This document shows positions 9,976-22,315 of a stretch of 64,000 nucleotides of DNA, piece by piece. The stretch is taken from contig JAGFBZ010000708.1 of NCBI GenBank assembly GCA_018398805.1, forward strand, positions 1,302,001 to 1,366,000, in the 5' to 3' direction. Each line of letters starts with the position of its first letter. Position 1 is the first letter of the stretch. Both the position numbers and the translations under genes were made by a program. The notes under the pieces were generated by a model. The model had not been told where the DNA came from, did not search any database, and saw only the letters and a list, made by a program, of their open reading frames with translations. Source of the DNA: Hirundichthys speculiger (lineage: Eukaryota; Chordata; Actinopteri; Beloniformes; Exocoetidae).

Positions 9976-10306
9976 TTCTTCAGTTTCTTTTTCATTTTAA
10001 TGCCTGGTACAACTAAAGGTACATTTGTTTGGACAAACATAACGATAACCACAAAGATTGCTCATAAGAGTTTTATTTAAGAGCTGATATCTTACCATTT
10101 TCCATGGTTTTCTTGATTATAACCTAAATCACTTAAGTTTTTACATCAATAGCTATGGCGTTGTACTGCCAAAAACACTGCTTTTATGCATTCAGTGTTT
10201 TCTTTTCTGTCTGTTTTAGTCACATGATGACGTTTAGTGGTACCAGGTATTAAAATGAACAAGAAAGTGAAGAAAAAATGGTGGTCTAATCATTTTTTCC
10301 ATGACT
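9976..10306 (-). mobile_element. Tc1/mariner-like terminal fragment
   Basis: Ends in ggtctaatcattttttccatgactgta. The reverse complement (tacagtcatggaaaaaa...attagaccacc) is also the left end of the copy at 57.97 kb. The interior (gtggtaccaggtattaaaatgaac, agctatggcgttgtactgcc) is shared with that copy. No transposase remains. Confidence 0.65.
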
Positions 10307-10711
10307 GTATATCAATATTTTATTTTCCCAGAGAGTATCGATTTTTCAGCAGTGGGTATCGATATTCTAAGCTTCTTTCAAAACCCCCGTGTCCCACCTT
10401 TAAAAGCTTGCAAGCAACAATTTGCACTGTTTAAATAAATGAAACTATTTTTCTCAACACACCTTTTATTCATTTTGTCCATCATTTGCAAGCTGCCTGT
10501 CAGCCATATAATGTGTAATTGATGCTTTCAGTTCAATTAATTCAAACAAAGTCATTGGAACACTCACAAGATGTCACCAAAATCACTTTGTCCCTTTAAA
10601 ATCTTTAGAAAAATGATTTAAATGTAAGATGAATATCGATATATATCATATCGTATCGTGAGCTGAATATCGTGTATCGTATCGCGAGATTAGTGTATCG
10701 CTAACACCAAT
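10307..10711 (+). mobile_element. hAT-type MITE with cgatat-rich ends, copy 1
   Basis: The same family as the bounded copy at 42705-43776, in opposite orientation. Shared words are agagagtatcgat, ggtatcgatat, aacccccgtgtccc and ttgtgagtgttcc (inverted). The ends are diverged and no target duplication was found here. Confidence 0.6.
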
Positions 10712-11847
10712 GTTAAAAAATCTCACTGAATTTAAATTACGTAAAGGAAGAATGTGGAAAAATCTCCCCCATAAGCTTGTAACTGACAGTTATACAACTT
10801 GAAGTTACTGCTCATGTTTCTGATTAACTTTTGACTGAAGTCAGCAGCCTTGAGAGAAAACACGCTGATGATATCCAAAATACGGAGATAGATAGATGAA
10901 ACAGATTCAACTACTGTCATTTTCTGTTAAAATTAATATCCTCTAAGTTCCTGCAGCAGTCCTTCATCTTCATTCAGTCCCAGTTCTGCATGATTCCTAA
11001 TAAATGCATTTTTTAATTTTCAATTTTTTCTTTATCACTGACACCGTACATAAGGATGCAGACTCACAACTCCACCCAGGATGATGTCCGCTGTGTCTGG
11101 AGGCTCCAGCCTCTAACTGGCCATTAACTGACTGAGAGGAGCTGCTGGAGGAGAGAAAACTAATTATCGAGCTGATAAACTGGGGCTTTCTCCGGCTTAG
11201 TGAATATCTCTAAAGTCAACAGGAGATGCTTCTGATGAGTGTTTGCTGCTCGGGTTGAAGCATCCAGCTGACAGCAGCTGTGACGGGTCCTGAGGAGAAA
11301 AACACACACAGACTCTCACATCGCTGCCGTTCGTTTCACCAAACAGCAGAATCAGATTAAAGAAAGAAATCTGGTCCAGTCTGGTCCAGTCTGGTCATGA
11401 CAGCAGTCTGAAGTCGTGAACGTGGAGGTGGACGTCACAGAGCATCTGGCTGATTCTCATTTTATTCAGATCTGAAGCTCGTTCGTTTAGTTTCTGTGTC
11501 AGTAAACCGAGAGCATCAGACTAGAGGCTCTTCAGTGATGTGGAGTTTTGCTTTTAACTTTTGCCTTTTTATTTTTCTCTCTTGTTATAATGATCTTTTT
11601 GAGCATTTTGGTAGTTGATATGTTTTTTTTTTCTTTGTAGAAACTGTTTTACATGTGTGCCTTATTTTGTTTTGTCTGAATTCAGCTTCATGTTGAAGGA
11701 CGTGTATTTGATTTTAGTCTTTCTGATTTAGGCGTGTTTGTTCTTTGTTCTCTCTAGTCTATTGTTTCTTGAGAATTAGAACAGTTTATCTGTTTTTTTC
11801 TTTCTTCTTTTGATGGATCATCTGTGGGGTTTTTGTTATTGTTACCT
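10712..11847. other. Unrecognised, mostly single-copy-looking sequence
   Basis: No long reading frame. The part from about 11.05 to 11.53 kb is less AT-rich and shows no repeat partner within the window, so an untranslated exon cannot be excluded. Nothing positive supports one. Confidence 0.3.
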
Positions 11848-12262
11848 CCGCCAAGGAGTTTATTGTTTTGCCAGCGTTTATTTGTCTGTTTGTTTGTCTG
11901 TGTACAAGATAATTCAAAAAGTTATGGATGGATTTTGATGAAATTTTCAGGAGCTGTCAGAAATGTAAAAAAGGAAGAACTGGTTTCATTTTGGCTGTGA
12001 TCCAAAGGAAATCCTGGATTCTGGATCACTTTCAAATTTTCGATAACATTGCGGTTAATGGGGCCAAAAATGTTGTTTCTCAATATCTCCGGTAATTATT
12101 GCCCAAAACTCATGAAATTTGACTCAGGGATTGACAATGGGGACCTTTATCAGATTTGAAAGGCTGATCCGGATCTGATCTAGAATTTTATCGCAATCTG
12201 TAAATAGCTATATGGGGGAATTTTTGCGCTTGGCGGAGGTCTGCGCTCTGCTTTTCTAGTTG
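11848..12262 (+). repeat. CCTCCGCCAAGG-family repeat, copy 1 (full)
   Basis: Starts ttacctccgccaaggag and ends gcggaggtctgcgctctgcttttctagtt. The interior contains caaaaagttatggatgg and ctgtaaatagctatatggggg. Three more copies lie at 27.1, 31.9 and 46.6 kb. The family is widespread in fish; its class is not evident from the sequence. Confidence 0.75.
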
Positions 12263-13282
12263 TTGTTGTTTTTAGCCTGTTAGATTTTTAGAATTCTCAT
12301 TTTTGTTTTTGGGTGTTTGTATTCATTTATTTAACACATTTCATTTCAAATTCAGAAATGCATTTGCACCAATTATGTCTTCACAGCATTCTTGTTTCTT
12401 CCAGAAACGTTGTAGTTATGATCGACAATCACATTGTTGGTCAGTTTCATCAGGATCCGTCGATGCAGATTGTCCCTCTCGAGTCCTGAGAGGGGGCTGA
12501 TGGGAAATAAAGAAAGGTCAATCAATCCAAGAAAAAAAAAAAATTACCCAACCTTTCTCATTGGGCTTCATCTTTGTTCTGGAGCACTTTTTGGATTTTA
12601 GAGGTCCTTGTGTGCAGAGCAGCAAGCCTTTAGTGAGCCTTCTGCTGAGAACACCACCGCTGGTATCACATATATGACGCTATGCGTTCTCTCTGCAGAG
12701 GATGATTTCTTATCTCTGTCAGCAGGCGCTGGTGGAAACTCCCGCGCCTCTGAGGAACATCCATCTGGGTTTGCAGAGCAGCTCAGGGGAACCACTGCAG
12801 GGTCAAACGGAGGGCAGCTGGTGAAACAATAACACGGAGCAGATAATGACATCATACAAATGGTTGTCTCACCATCAAGGATGTCATATGTTTCCGGGTA
12901 TGAAGAACGCCTGCGCCCTCTAGTGAGGAAACACAGACGTTATGGTGACACCTGGAGAATCTCCACCAGAGCAGAGGTCTATAGCAGGAAGAGGTCCCAG
13001 GAGAACGTGGGGCCCGACCCATCCAGCTGACGTCATCTCTACTCAGTCCGTCACAGGAACAGAATCAGGCTGTGACAAGCCAGGAGCGACCAACGTTTCA
13101 CCCTACTGATTTCATCCAGTGAGCAGCAGCTTATTACGGAAACTTATTCCAGTTCACAGACAACACTTGAAGATCATTTACAGAAGAACTTTTTATATGG
13201 GATAGTGAAAAGTGTCTTTTCTTGAAATCTTCCACGTCTCCAACTGATTATCAGAATATGGTGCTTGCAAAAAAAAAAAGAC
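12263..13282. other. No recognisable feature apart from an A-rich tail
   Basis: A run of A at about 12532-12544 follows 'gggaaataaagaaaggtcaatcaatcc' and may be a retroposon tail. Overlapping open frames at 12598-12855 on both strands have no recognisable domain. Confidence 0.3.
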
Positions 13283-13370
13283 AGAAATCAAATCAAATTA
13301 AATCAAACTTTATTTATAGAACGCTTTTCATGCCCTCGGGCAACACAAAGTCCTTTACATAAAAAAAATA
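13283..13370 (-). repeat. LINE/SINE 3' tail, antisense
   Basis: Read in reverse, it is a 'gaaaagcgttctataaataaagt' end followed by ttgattt-type tail repeats, the usual 3' end of fish L2-like LINEs and the SINEs that borrow it. The body is missing. Confidence 0.55.
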
Positions 13371-13519
13371 ACAATAATAATAATAATAATAAAAACAATG
13401 CACATTAAAACAAAATAAAAGCCATCACACACCCCAAAGCCACAAAGTCATCCTCCTATTACCCCTCAACCCCCCATGCACCACAAACATAACAAAACTC
13501 CCTCTTTTTTGTCTCTTCA

Positions 13520-13543
13520 AAAAAAAAAAAAAAAAAAAAAAAA
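13520..13543. repeat. Poly-A tract
   Basis: About 24 consecutive A residues, possibly a retroposon tail. Confidence 0.8.
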
Positions 13544-13663
13544 GGAGGATAAAATACTTCTATTTAAATAAATAAATATCAAAATATCAAAACAAATATC
13601 AAAACACCTGGCTTGGCACTGCTGTGAAGTAACGATAACTTGGGGATCCATTCACCCCAGGAG

Positions 13664-13736
13664 CCAGCCCCCCCACATCTGGATGTGGGGGGGCTGGGTG
13701 GTTGCTGCGGTGAGGCCATCACCGCAGCAACCACCC
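13664..13736. repeat. Two adjoining perfect hairpins
   Basis: First stem: 16 bp, 13664-13679 with 13682-13697, loop of 2. Second stem: 18 bp, 13696-13713 with 13719-13736, loop ggcca. The two overlap by two bases, so the region can form a double cruciform. Confidence 0.9.
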
Positions 13737-13744
13737 AGGGCAGG

Positions 13745-13832
13745 CCAGGGTCCAGACCAGGGTCCAGACCAGGGTCCAGGCCAGGGTCCAGGCCAGGGTC
13801 CAGATCAGGGTCCAGATCAGGGTCCAGACCAG
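13745..13832. repeat. 12-bp minisatellite, about seven copies
   Basis: Head-to-tail units of ccagggtccaga with a/g and c/t variants, directly following the double hairpin. The reading frames here (GPDQ..., LDPD...) only translate the repeat. Confidence 0.9.
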
Positions 13833-14280
13833 TTGCTGAACTGCAGTGCAGGACCCCAGCCACCCAGACAAGGGTGATTACCATGGCAACAGCCCCCCAG
13901 ACAGAGCCCCCAGTGTGAAAGATCCCCATTGAGGTAAACACTGGAGTAATTATTAAATTAACAAAATGAAAATAAATAATATCAAATAAAAAATTCAGAA
14001 CAAATATCAAATTACCTTAAGATAAATAGCAATAGTAAAAATGCACATAAAGGATTTAATAAAATAAACCAGCAAGAGAGAAAGAGCAGCACAGATCATC
14101 TGCTGTACAGACTCTGACTGTCCCTCCAACAACAACGTATCCAACAAGAATATCAGAAACCTGCTTCACCATCCTGCTTTTATTTTTGGTCAGACATCTT
14201 TAAAAAATCTTTATTTGGAAATGGTCTTGCTGGCGGTTGCTGCCACCTGCTGGTCATTAAAGCAAGACACTTATATGTCT
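13833..14280. other. No recognisable feature
   Basis: AT-rich with no bounded repeat or gene. Confidence 0.3.
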
Positions 14281-14288
14281 GATTAATC

Positions 14289-14482
14289 CAGGGGTGTCCA
14301 TCTCCAGTCCTGGAGGGCTGCTGTCCTGCAGGTCTTAGATGTTTTCCTGCCACAACACACCTGATTGAAATGAATGGATCATCAGCTGGTCATCCAGGTC
14401 TGCACAAGTCTGTTAATGATCCAATAATTTGAATCAGATGTGTTGAAGCAGGGAAACATTTAAAACATGCAGGACACCCCTG
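14289..14482. mobile_element. hAT MITE with perfect 8-bp target duplication
   Basis: The inverted ends caggggtgtcc / ggacacccctg are bounded by gattaatc at 14281-14288 and 14483-14490. It is 194 bp long and non-coding. An 8-bp duplication is the hAT hallmark. Confidence 0.85.
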
Positions 14483-14490
14483 GATTAATC

Positions 14491-15684
14491 ATTTGCATGT
14501 GTTATAAAACTTTCTTCCCCTGAAGAAGTTTTTTTTTTTTCCATATTCCATTTAGAAGACACCTTTTATCCAAGGAGAGCTTCAGTCTACAGATGATGGA
14601 AGAACAACTTTAAGATCAGCAGTCAGTGTTTGTGTCTTTTCATCTTCCTTAATTAGAAATGGGAATTTACAAGATTTTACTGATATCTTTCAGTTCTTCA
14701 TCGATTCCCTGATTAATTCCAGATCGAGGTTCAGTGAGAACACAAATATTCCCAAACAAATGTAGCCTTAACACTGTCGCTCATCACTGTGTCTCAATAT
14801 AAATGTCTCCTATTCCCAGCCTTCAGTTTAGAGGCTTCTGATTCTTCATGAACCGGTTGGTAACCAGTTTTCTATCTTTAATGAATGTTGTTGACTGTTT
14901 CAGGGACACCACTGGTTTATGAATCCTCTCTGTTTGCAGCGGAGGCCATAAGTACCCGTCAGCATTTGGAGACGACAGTTAGCAGAGCAAACAGCATTTG
15001 CATATTGCAACATAAAACTCCGAAACGCTTCAAGCGCCAGCCCAGCACCTGCTTCAAGCTTGTAGAAAAATGGTGACGGGTTCTGTCAAATATAAATTTG
15101 GGTATTTCTTATTTATAAGTATATACTCTTATTGTGCTCTGGTGAGGCAGTTAATCTTAAACAATACACTAGACTACGACAGAGGTGCAAAGTGGATTTA
15201 TTCTCCAAGTCGTATACAATTCAGAGAGGTCATTAACTCACATCACAGACAAGCAGGATGATCAGAAATGACAAATTGCGAATAGAAAACTGTCGTCTTT
15301 AAGCATCACATCACAAAAACACAAAGACCTTGAGATAAGTTCTTTAGACGTCTAGGTGTCAAAACTTAGCGACATGATGGAGCCAGAATGATGAACAGAA
15401 GCGATGGCCTTCAACAGACCAGAATCTGGAACAGAAGTCATGGACCTGTGCATCAGCATTATACAATAAGGCCCCAAAATGCAGTTTTAATATTACAGGT
15501 TCAGATTGTCATTGTACCATGATGTGAGTCACCCAGTTTCCTCATCTTTACCTGGACCCATTTGGACATCATCCCATATTTGTGTTGTGGAACAACTGCT
15601 TCCTGTGGATCATCATGGTTCCTGTTCAGAATCAGACTCAAAAACTGGTCCAAAACGCTGAAACATCGGTTAATCAGATACGTA
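14491..15684. other. No recognisable feature
   Basis: Short open frames near 14.9 and 15.1 kb have no recognisable domain. No bounded repeat was identified. Confidence 0.3.
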
Positions 15685-17258
15685 CAGGGGCGGACTGGTA
15701 ATCTGTGGATTCTGGAAAAGTCCAGAACAGCCGTCCGGTCTACGGCCGTCGGCCCTGTTCAATAACCAACATTTTCAGTCTATCAACTAACAGCTGGGGG
15801 CGCTAAGACGATCATTTATAGGCCTAAAAACCAACAAAGCAGACTAACGTTAGTGTCTGTTAACAGAAAGATGGCAAGAGAAAAAGCAAGGAGAAAGGGG
15901 GATGGGAAAAATTAAAATTTATGAAACGCTGGACGCAGGACGCTGGACGCTCCAGTTTGTGCCCGGTTTGTGGTGATCTGCGGTCGGCTGTCTACATACT
16001 GTCTGCAGGGGGCGGATCGGTCCTCTTGCGGCTGGTGGAGACCTGCTGCCGCGAACATGGATGGTGTCGCTGGAGGCCGGTTCAGGAAAGCTAAGTAGCC
16101 CTGAACTGCTACCCGCAGCAACCACCACCACTGGATCCGGGCTGCAGCGTCACTGAGCCGGGACAGGAGCCCACCACGTAGCGGCGGCGGCATGCTGCCC
16201 CCGTCCAGCAGTCTACACGACGGAGGGGTCAGCTGACCTGGCAGGGGCCGTCTGGTGACCTGGTGGGGCCCAGCACCGCCGGGGGAGACGACAACGGCCT
16301 GGTCTGGTCCGCATGATGAACCGGGCTCTGGGACGGTCAGCTCCGTCGCTCGCCGGACTGAATGGAGCTCGGTCTTCCCAGAGGAGACGGTCTGGTTCAT
16401 CGGTGTTTCCTCCTCTGACCTGGAGATATCTCACTTGTCATTGTTATGGAGATATACTGGTTCTAACGGCTGTTAACTCGAGTTAGCACTCGGACCACGG
16501 GACCTGGCATGAAAAGTAGCGCTGGACACTAGCAGCTCCCCTAGTACACCAGACTGGTGTACTGAAACTTGAATTTCCCCCTTGAGGGATTAATAAAGTA
16601 TTTTGAATTTGAATTTGAATTTAAGTTTGAGAGGGAGAAATGTTTTCCATTTTGGCACTATTTATCCTTTTCTTCTCTTTTGTGGTGCGTGGTGGTGCAG
16701 TGTCTGTGGAACAGGCTACAGATGTTGTTTGAAGGATGATTGGTTGATTGGTACCTTAACTAATCACAGCAGCACTGCATGGACCAATTCAATTTTAAAA
16801 ATCAGTATAATGTCAGGGTCCTACAATAGTATTTACTGGATAGTCTTGTGGTTAAATGGGTGGAGTCTCTTCTTGTGGTTTGTGGGTTTAATTACCAGTG
16901 TTGTGATATGTTGTTGTGTTTATTTCTTTCTCTCTATCCAATAAAGGCCACTAGAAAATCTTTTTAAAGATGCTGATATGACATATAAACCATAACCTGT
17001 TAACTACTGTTGACCAGATGGTGAATAATCTACTCTGTTGGGTTCATAAATGTGTAAATCTGATTCTGATGGAGTCAGGGCCTCACCAGCCATGAATCTC
17101 AGCACGTCACTGGTTATGACATTTTCATTTCAAACAGATAAGGGATGTTTTAAATAAATGTATAGTTTATAAAGCTACTTTGTCATCTCTGACCATCTTT
17201 GAGTATTTTTTTCCCCCCGTTATGTCCAGGGCCGTTTTTTAGTCTCTGTCCGTCCCTG
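15685..17258 (+). mobile_element. hAT element, non-autonomous, with 7/8 target duplication
   Basis: Ends caggggcggac and gtccgtccctg match as inverted repeats at 10 of 11 positions. Flanks gatacgta (15677-15684) and gatacgca (17259-17266) agree at 7 of 8. An ATG at 15871 starts MAREKARRKG, a basic start like those of some hAT transposases, but the frame closes quickly. The GC-rich 15.9-16.4 kb part has open frames on both strands without a recognisable domain. A LINE tail is inserted at 16566-16622. Confidence 0.7.
16566..16622 (+). repeat. LINE 3' tail inside the hAT element
   Basis: 'gaatttcccccttgagggattaataaagta' is the common 3' end of a fish LINE group and is followed by (ttgaat) tail repeats. 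Only the tail is present. Confidence 0.6.
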
Positions 17259-17266
17259 GATACGCA

Positions 17267-18812
17267 AACCTGTACAAACATGCTTCTTTCCATTTTAATA
17301 TAGCGGTACATACATGTATATGACATCATGCTAACTGTTGTACATCTGGGGTCTGGAAAACTTCATTTTTATGACATTAATGGAACATTTTTCTTTGATC
17401 AAGAATGTTCTTTGTTGAGTACCAGCTCTCAACCAGCACTGATCAAGTCATTACCAGTTACCAGGACAAGGGACTCATGGAACCAAGAGAGGACCATTTC
17501 ATCGATCCGATGAGGGAGAAGAGCTGAGGTCACAAAACTTGCATCCACGGTCCTCTTGGACACATCCCTGGATTCTGAGTGTTAGTTTTGGTGAAAGTTT
17601 GTAACTCTATCTAAATCTTAATATTAAGGTGAGTTACCCCACACAGATGATAAGTACTCCTCTGGGTCTCAGCCACTACATTTGCTGCCCTTAAGGAGCT
17701 GAAGTTGACATGCTGACTCCGCCCACCTATGAACGAAGCTGTGAAGACATTATTGAGAAGAAAGATGCTGGACTGGATTCTTGTGGTATTTTAACAAAAG
17801 GCGTCAGGAAACGGTCTCATCAGCTTGGGAATCATTGGACGTTTCAACAAAGTGATACAGAGCACGTAATGGACTCAGAAATCGGTTCTGTAATGCTCAG
17901 AAGTGTCTAACGGACGACAAAAAGCCATTACAGGAGGTCATCAGGATCAGTAGTCCTGTCATGATACTGGTTTATGAGGCGAAACATTCCTTAACTTAAA
18001 GCCATATCAGTGGAAGGTCCAACTGGTTGAGATCAATAAATGGTTTTTGATCTGGTTTACCATGAATAAACCACTGAGTAACATCATCCTTGTGTTATCA
18101 TCCCTTTTTTTTCTTGATCCTAATGTGAAATTGAAAAAAAATTAGTGAAGGTACCAAGACAGAAATGTAAATAAGCATAAACAAACTTTAAACCAACACT
18201 TTCCAGAATAATTTTTCCAGAACTGCAGTTCCTCTGTGAAACCACTAGATGGCAGCAGCAGATGGGAACTGGGATCTGATAACTGCCACACACCAAAGGA
18301 AATTAAGTGATTAGCTCTTGTTTACACAGTTTGAGAAGGAAAATGCAGAAACGTAGTGACTGTAGGAACGCTATGTTTGCCAGTACTGGAGCTGAACCTC
18401 CAGGATGAAGGGAAATATTTGTATTTGACGGCTGGGAAATGCTTAATTCTACGACAGGAAGAGTCTGTGGGTACCGTGTGTCATCGAAATATTTAATCTG
18501 CTTGAAATTATATGGAGAGCTGCATGAGCGCAGAGAAGAAATCAGCCCTTGTGGCCTGAACCAAACAACTTTTATTTCAGGGTGTGTTTATTGTCGACGC
18601 TTTGAACTTATCAGTAGTGAAGGAAATAGCTGGGACACGTGCCAACTTTCCACATTACAGCCCAGCGGGTCTTAACCAGACACATAAGGCACTGTGTGTC
18701 TTCACTTACATAATTTGTATGCAAGTAAAGAGAAGAGAGAAAAAAAAAAAAAACTAACCACAGTACAAGCTTACTCAGACTTACAAAATATAAAATTACA
18801 GATATAAATATA
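17267..18812. other. No recognisable feature
   Basis: Short open frames only (for example 17710-17910 and 18439-18675) with no recognised domain. No repeat partner was seen within the window. Confidence 0.3.
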
Positions 18813-19146
18813 CAGTGGGTAAAATAAGTAGTGAGCATGCCTGCAATTTTTTTCAGTCAATATATTTCCAGAGGTGGTTTTGGCATGAAACATTCACCAG
18901 ACGAAATCCACACCTGCAAACAAATAAAACCAAACCACAGATATCCATAAATTATCTGTAATAATGTGAAATGACAAACAGAAAAAGTATTGAAGATGTT
19001 CACTGAATTGAATCCTTTATTGGTAATTCCAGCTTCCAGACACCTCCTGTATGGAGAAACCAGTCTCAGGCACTGCTCAGGTGTGATTTGGGCCCATTCC
19101 TCCACACGAACAGTTCATGGGCCTTTTCTAGGAACTCTGACACTTA

Positions 19147-19359
19147 GGCCCTGATCGTACACCTCCCGCTAGCCGCTAGCTGCTACCCGCAAATTGCGGG
19201 TACAGGAACCTCTGGTAACCGCTATCGCAATCTTCCGCTCCCTAAAGCCGCTACCCATTATGCCGACTCCCTTACTCTCATTGTAGGTGTGGCAATGGGC
19301 GTGTCTCTTTCCTTTTCCGCAAACTCTATATCTTGCGATCGCGGGTAGCGGGCAGCGGG
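19147..19359 (+). mobile_element. GGGCCCGATC-family MITE, copy A (left part)
   Basis: Begins taggccctgatcgtacacctcccgc and continues with gctagccgc and aatcttccgctccctaaagccgc, as in copies at 40.7, 51.4 and 56.2/58.3 kb. It is broken at 19360 by a hAT insertion. The far end after 20304 is too altered to place. Confidence 0.65.
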
Positions 19360-20295
19360 CAGTGGCGCCTGCAGAAAATATTTTCTAGGGGGGCCAGGTG
19401 GGGCCAGTTAAAATTTTGGGGGGGCCTATGGAGGCACCCTAAAAAAGCTAAACAATGTAGACAAGACACTACAGTATGTAAATCAGACAGTATCTACGCC
19501 TAGCGATGGCATTACACAACTGTTTTCCAGTGTTTAAGGTGTAATCAGGGTTCTCCCTTTAGAATAAACAGTTTGTTACCATGAGGGCACCAAACTTAGA
19601 AACCTTTGGTTCCTTTATGAAAAGTTGGTTGCCAAACCACCTTTTTGTGAAGCATCTCACAAAGATTTTGACCAAAAAAGGATGCAAAATGGTACAATCT
19701 GGTAATATCTGTGGCCTAAAGCAGCCCCATATTTTGGGGAGTTTCTGAGAATCTTTTTTTTAAATAACGTAAAATGTTTCAGACATATTAGGCAAATTAG
19801 CAGGGGATCACTAAAGAGTAACTTTTATTTAGGTTAAAGAGTAACCTGGGACTTCTTTCATATTGCAACAAATTGTGGTTTGCACTGATTAACAGGGATT
19901 TAGACTTGGCAAGAGGAGAACATTAACAATGCTGTTTTACACAGGAAATCCTATAATTTCCACACTCTTCTACTAAAAGAACTCACAGGATGATCATTGG
20001 ACACAAACAGACTAAATTCAGGGTGACACAACAGAACGAACAGAGGTTAAACCGACAAGATTAAGATTTACTTAATGATCGATTTATTTTCATTTACTTC
20101 CATTTTTATACATACATTTATACCAGCCATCCAGTCTGAATAGCCATCAATCCGTCCATCCAATAATTACATCACATGACAGTTTGACAGTTCACCATCT
20201 ATCCAGCTGTTCCTCCCTTTCAGTCATCAGGCAGTGGGGGGGCCAACTACTTGCTTGGAAGGGCCATGGGGGGCCCCCTTCTGCCGGCGCCATTG
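19360..20295. mobile_element. hAT element nested in the MITE
   Basis: The ends cagtggcgcctgcagaa and (inverted) caatggcgccggcagaa are flanked by gcagcggg (19352-19359) and gtagcggg (20296-20303), a 7/8 match of an 8-bp target duplication. It is 936 bp long with no transposase frame. Confidence 0.75.
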
Positions 20296-20424
20296 GTAGC
20301 GGGTAGTCTGACCACCCGTTACCCACAACCCACATGTCAGCGCATACAAGAGCGTGTCCAAATGGCATAAATGTGCCTCCACCTGGTCACATGTGGACGT
20401 GCACAAATGGCTCTACCTCTAGAA

Positions 20425-20572
20425 ATGACCTTTCGGTAAGCACCGCCCCCTCCCTAGTTACTGTTGCTAGGTCGGACATTCTCGCTGCTTTTCCATTAAG
20501 GACAATGTTAATATGCCTATCATCAGTGTTAATATTATACTATAATAACTCCATGGTGAAATATTGCTGCTG
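20425..20572 (+). repeat. Dispersed repeat, copy 2
   Basis: Close match to 9812-9960 (same strand), inside the disrupted Tc1 element. Confidence 0.65.
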
Positions 20573-21392
20573 GGGACCTGCAACAGTGACTCGAGGTGTC
20601 CAGAATGTTTGGAGGGACATTTTTATTGCCTTTCCCAAGATAAAACAAACGCTGTAAAAATGCAGGCTGTGGGCTCAGTTGTGTCCGTCCACACAAGCAA
20701 CTGAACGTGGGGAAAGCTCATAGGCCATGGCGGTTATTGTTTCCTTTAATTGTACCTCCTAGTTCCAGGTCGTTCTGATGCTCCCCACAAGTGCTCCTTA
20801 GCTCTTGGACGACTCTTTCACTCCTCTGTCAGAAATCTTGAGAGGAGCACCTGGTTGTGGCTGGTTTATGGTGAATTGATGTTCTTTCCACCTCTGGATT
20901 AACCGTAGCATTCAGAAGTTTAGAAATCCTTCTGGAACCAATGCCATCAGTTTGTTTCGCAACAATAAGGCCGTGAAGGTCTCAAGAGATCTCTTTCCTG
21001 TCACCCATCATGAGAGGTTTCGTGAGTGTGAGGAAATCTTGGTAGTGACACCTTTTTTTAGGGTTTTATTAGTTAGGACTGAACCATCTGATATTCATTT
21101 GCTCTGACAAGGGGCTGGATTGCTTTCTAATTATTGATTGACATCAGCAGTCATCTTGGCTTTCCATGCCTTTTGGCACCTCCCTTTCTTCATGTGTCCA
21201 ACACATTTTCCCTGTGTCACTTCACATTATCATGTATAACTTGGTTTATGGACATCGATGGTTTTATTTGTTTGCTTGTGTAGATTTCATGGGTTGTTAC
21301 CAACACCTGGTGAAACTTTCATGTCAAGAGCACCTTTAGAAATATATTACTAAGCAAAATGCACATGTGTTTAATACTTATTTTACCCACCA

Positions 21393-21880
21393 TAAAAATA
21401 CATTTAAAAATATTAGATTTCCCTTTGTGGATTAATTTGACTTGACTTGAAATAAGTCACTTCAAATAATCAACATTTCAAGAATAGGCTTCTTGTTAAA
21501 AAATATGTTTCTACACAATGTAAAATCTGGATAAAATAAGGATGCAATGACGCCAACATTATCTGCTGAGTGGTGTCTCCACTGGTCTTCTCCCTTTCCT
21601 TCCCTTTCCTCCTCCCTTCTTCCTCCTCCACCTCAATCCATAGTTAATTAGGAGCACCTTGTTACTGTAACTGTGCTCCATTTTCTTTCCTGTAGTTTGT
21701 TGTGCTGTTTCCCTCCTTTTTTCTCGTTTCTTTCTGTATGTTTGCAGGTCAGAGTTTCCTGAGTTTCATTGCTGACTTGCAGTTCCCTCCTCTGTCCATC
21801 CCAGCGTTTACCTCCACCTGTGTGTGTAGATGTGTTCAGGGGGTCCGGCTGGTGTGGTGACCGGTGATCTAGTCCTCTGA
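21393..21880. other. No recognisable feature
   Basis: Contains a pyrimidine-rich stretch (21590-21640). No bounded repeat or gene. Confidence 0.3.
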
Positions 21881-22315
21881 CCATCTCACCTCAGTGCTGC
21901 TACCTGCATCCGTTTATGTAATCATTTCATTCAGTCATTTGTGTGCTCTCCTCTCTCTGTCCTCCATCCTCTCTGTCCTCCATCCTCTCTCTGTCCTGTC
22001 TCTCCTCTCTTTTTCTTTCTTTATCCAGCTGGTCTTCATCAGGAAGGTCCTCCCATATGATCCAGGTCCTGCTCAAGGTTTCTTCCTCTTAAAGTGGAGT
22101 TTTTTCTTGTCACTGTTTGGCTTAAAGGTTTTTTTTCTCTCTCTGTGGGAGTTTTTTACCTGCCATTATCCTTGTTTAGAATTTAATATTATATTTTTTA
22201 GTTAATGATATTTCTTCGGGGGTGATGATCTGGGTCTCTGTAAAGCGCCTAGAGACAATTGATGTTGTAACAGACGCTATACAAATAAAATTGAATTGAA
22301 TTGAATTGTATTGAC
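21881..22315 (+). mobile_element. L2-type LINE 3' end
   Basis: Contains 'gatccaggtcctgctcaaggt', 'ttcttgtcactgtttggc' and 'gtaaagcgcctagagacaa', and closes with 'aaataaaattgaattgaatt' tail repeats, the typical 3' end of a fish L2-clade LINE. A pyrimidine-rich stretch precedes it. No reverse transcriptase part remains. Confidence 0.65.

Larger units (their letters stand above)
18813..21392 (-). mobile_element. Tc1-like transposon, interrupted and degenerate
   Basis: The inverted ends CAGTGGGTAAAATAAGTA (left) and its near match at 21375-21392 are flanked by TA on both sides. The part from about 20800 to 21240 is homologous, in reverse, to the Tc1 relic at 59.0-59.7 kb (for example 'cacaagtgctcctt' against 'aaggagcacttgtgg'). 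The middle is replaced by later insertions: a MITE from about 19147, and within it a hAT element. The transposase is destroyed. Confidence 0.75.

Noticed and set aside
13579..14010. 143-codon antisense frame with DPDLDPGLDPG repeats
   Set aside because: The repeat part is the 12-bp minisatellite and the rest is hairpin and AT-rich sequence with no domain.
15912..16400. 162-codon antisense frame inside the hAT element as a gene
   Set aside because: GC-rich composition opens frames on both strands. It lies inside a bounded non-autonomous hAT element and has no hAT transposase motifs.
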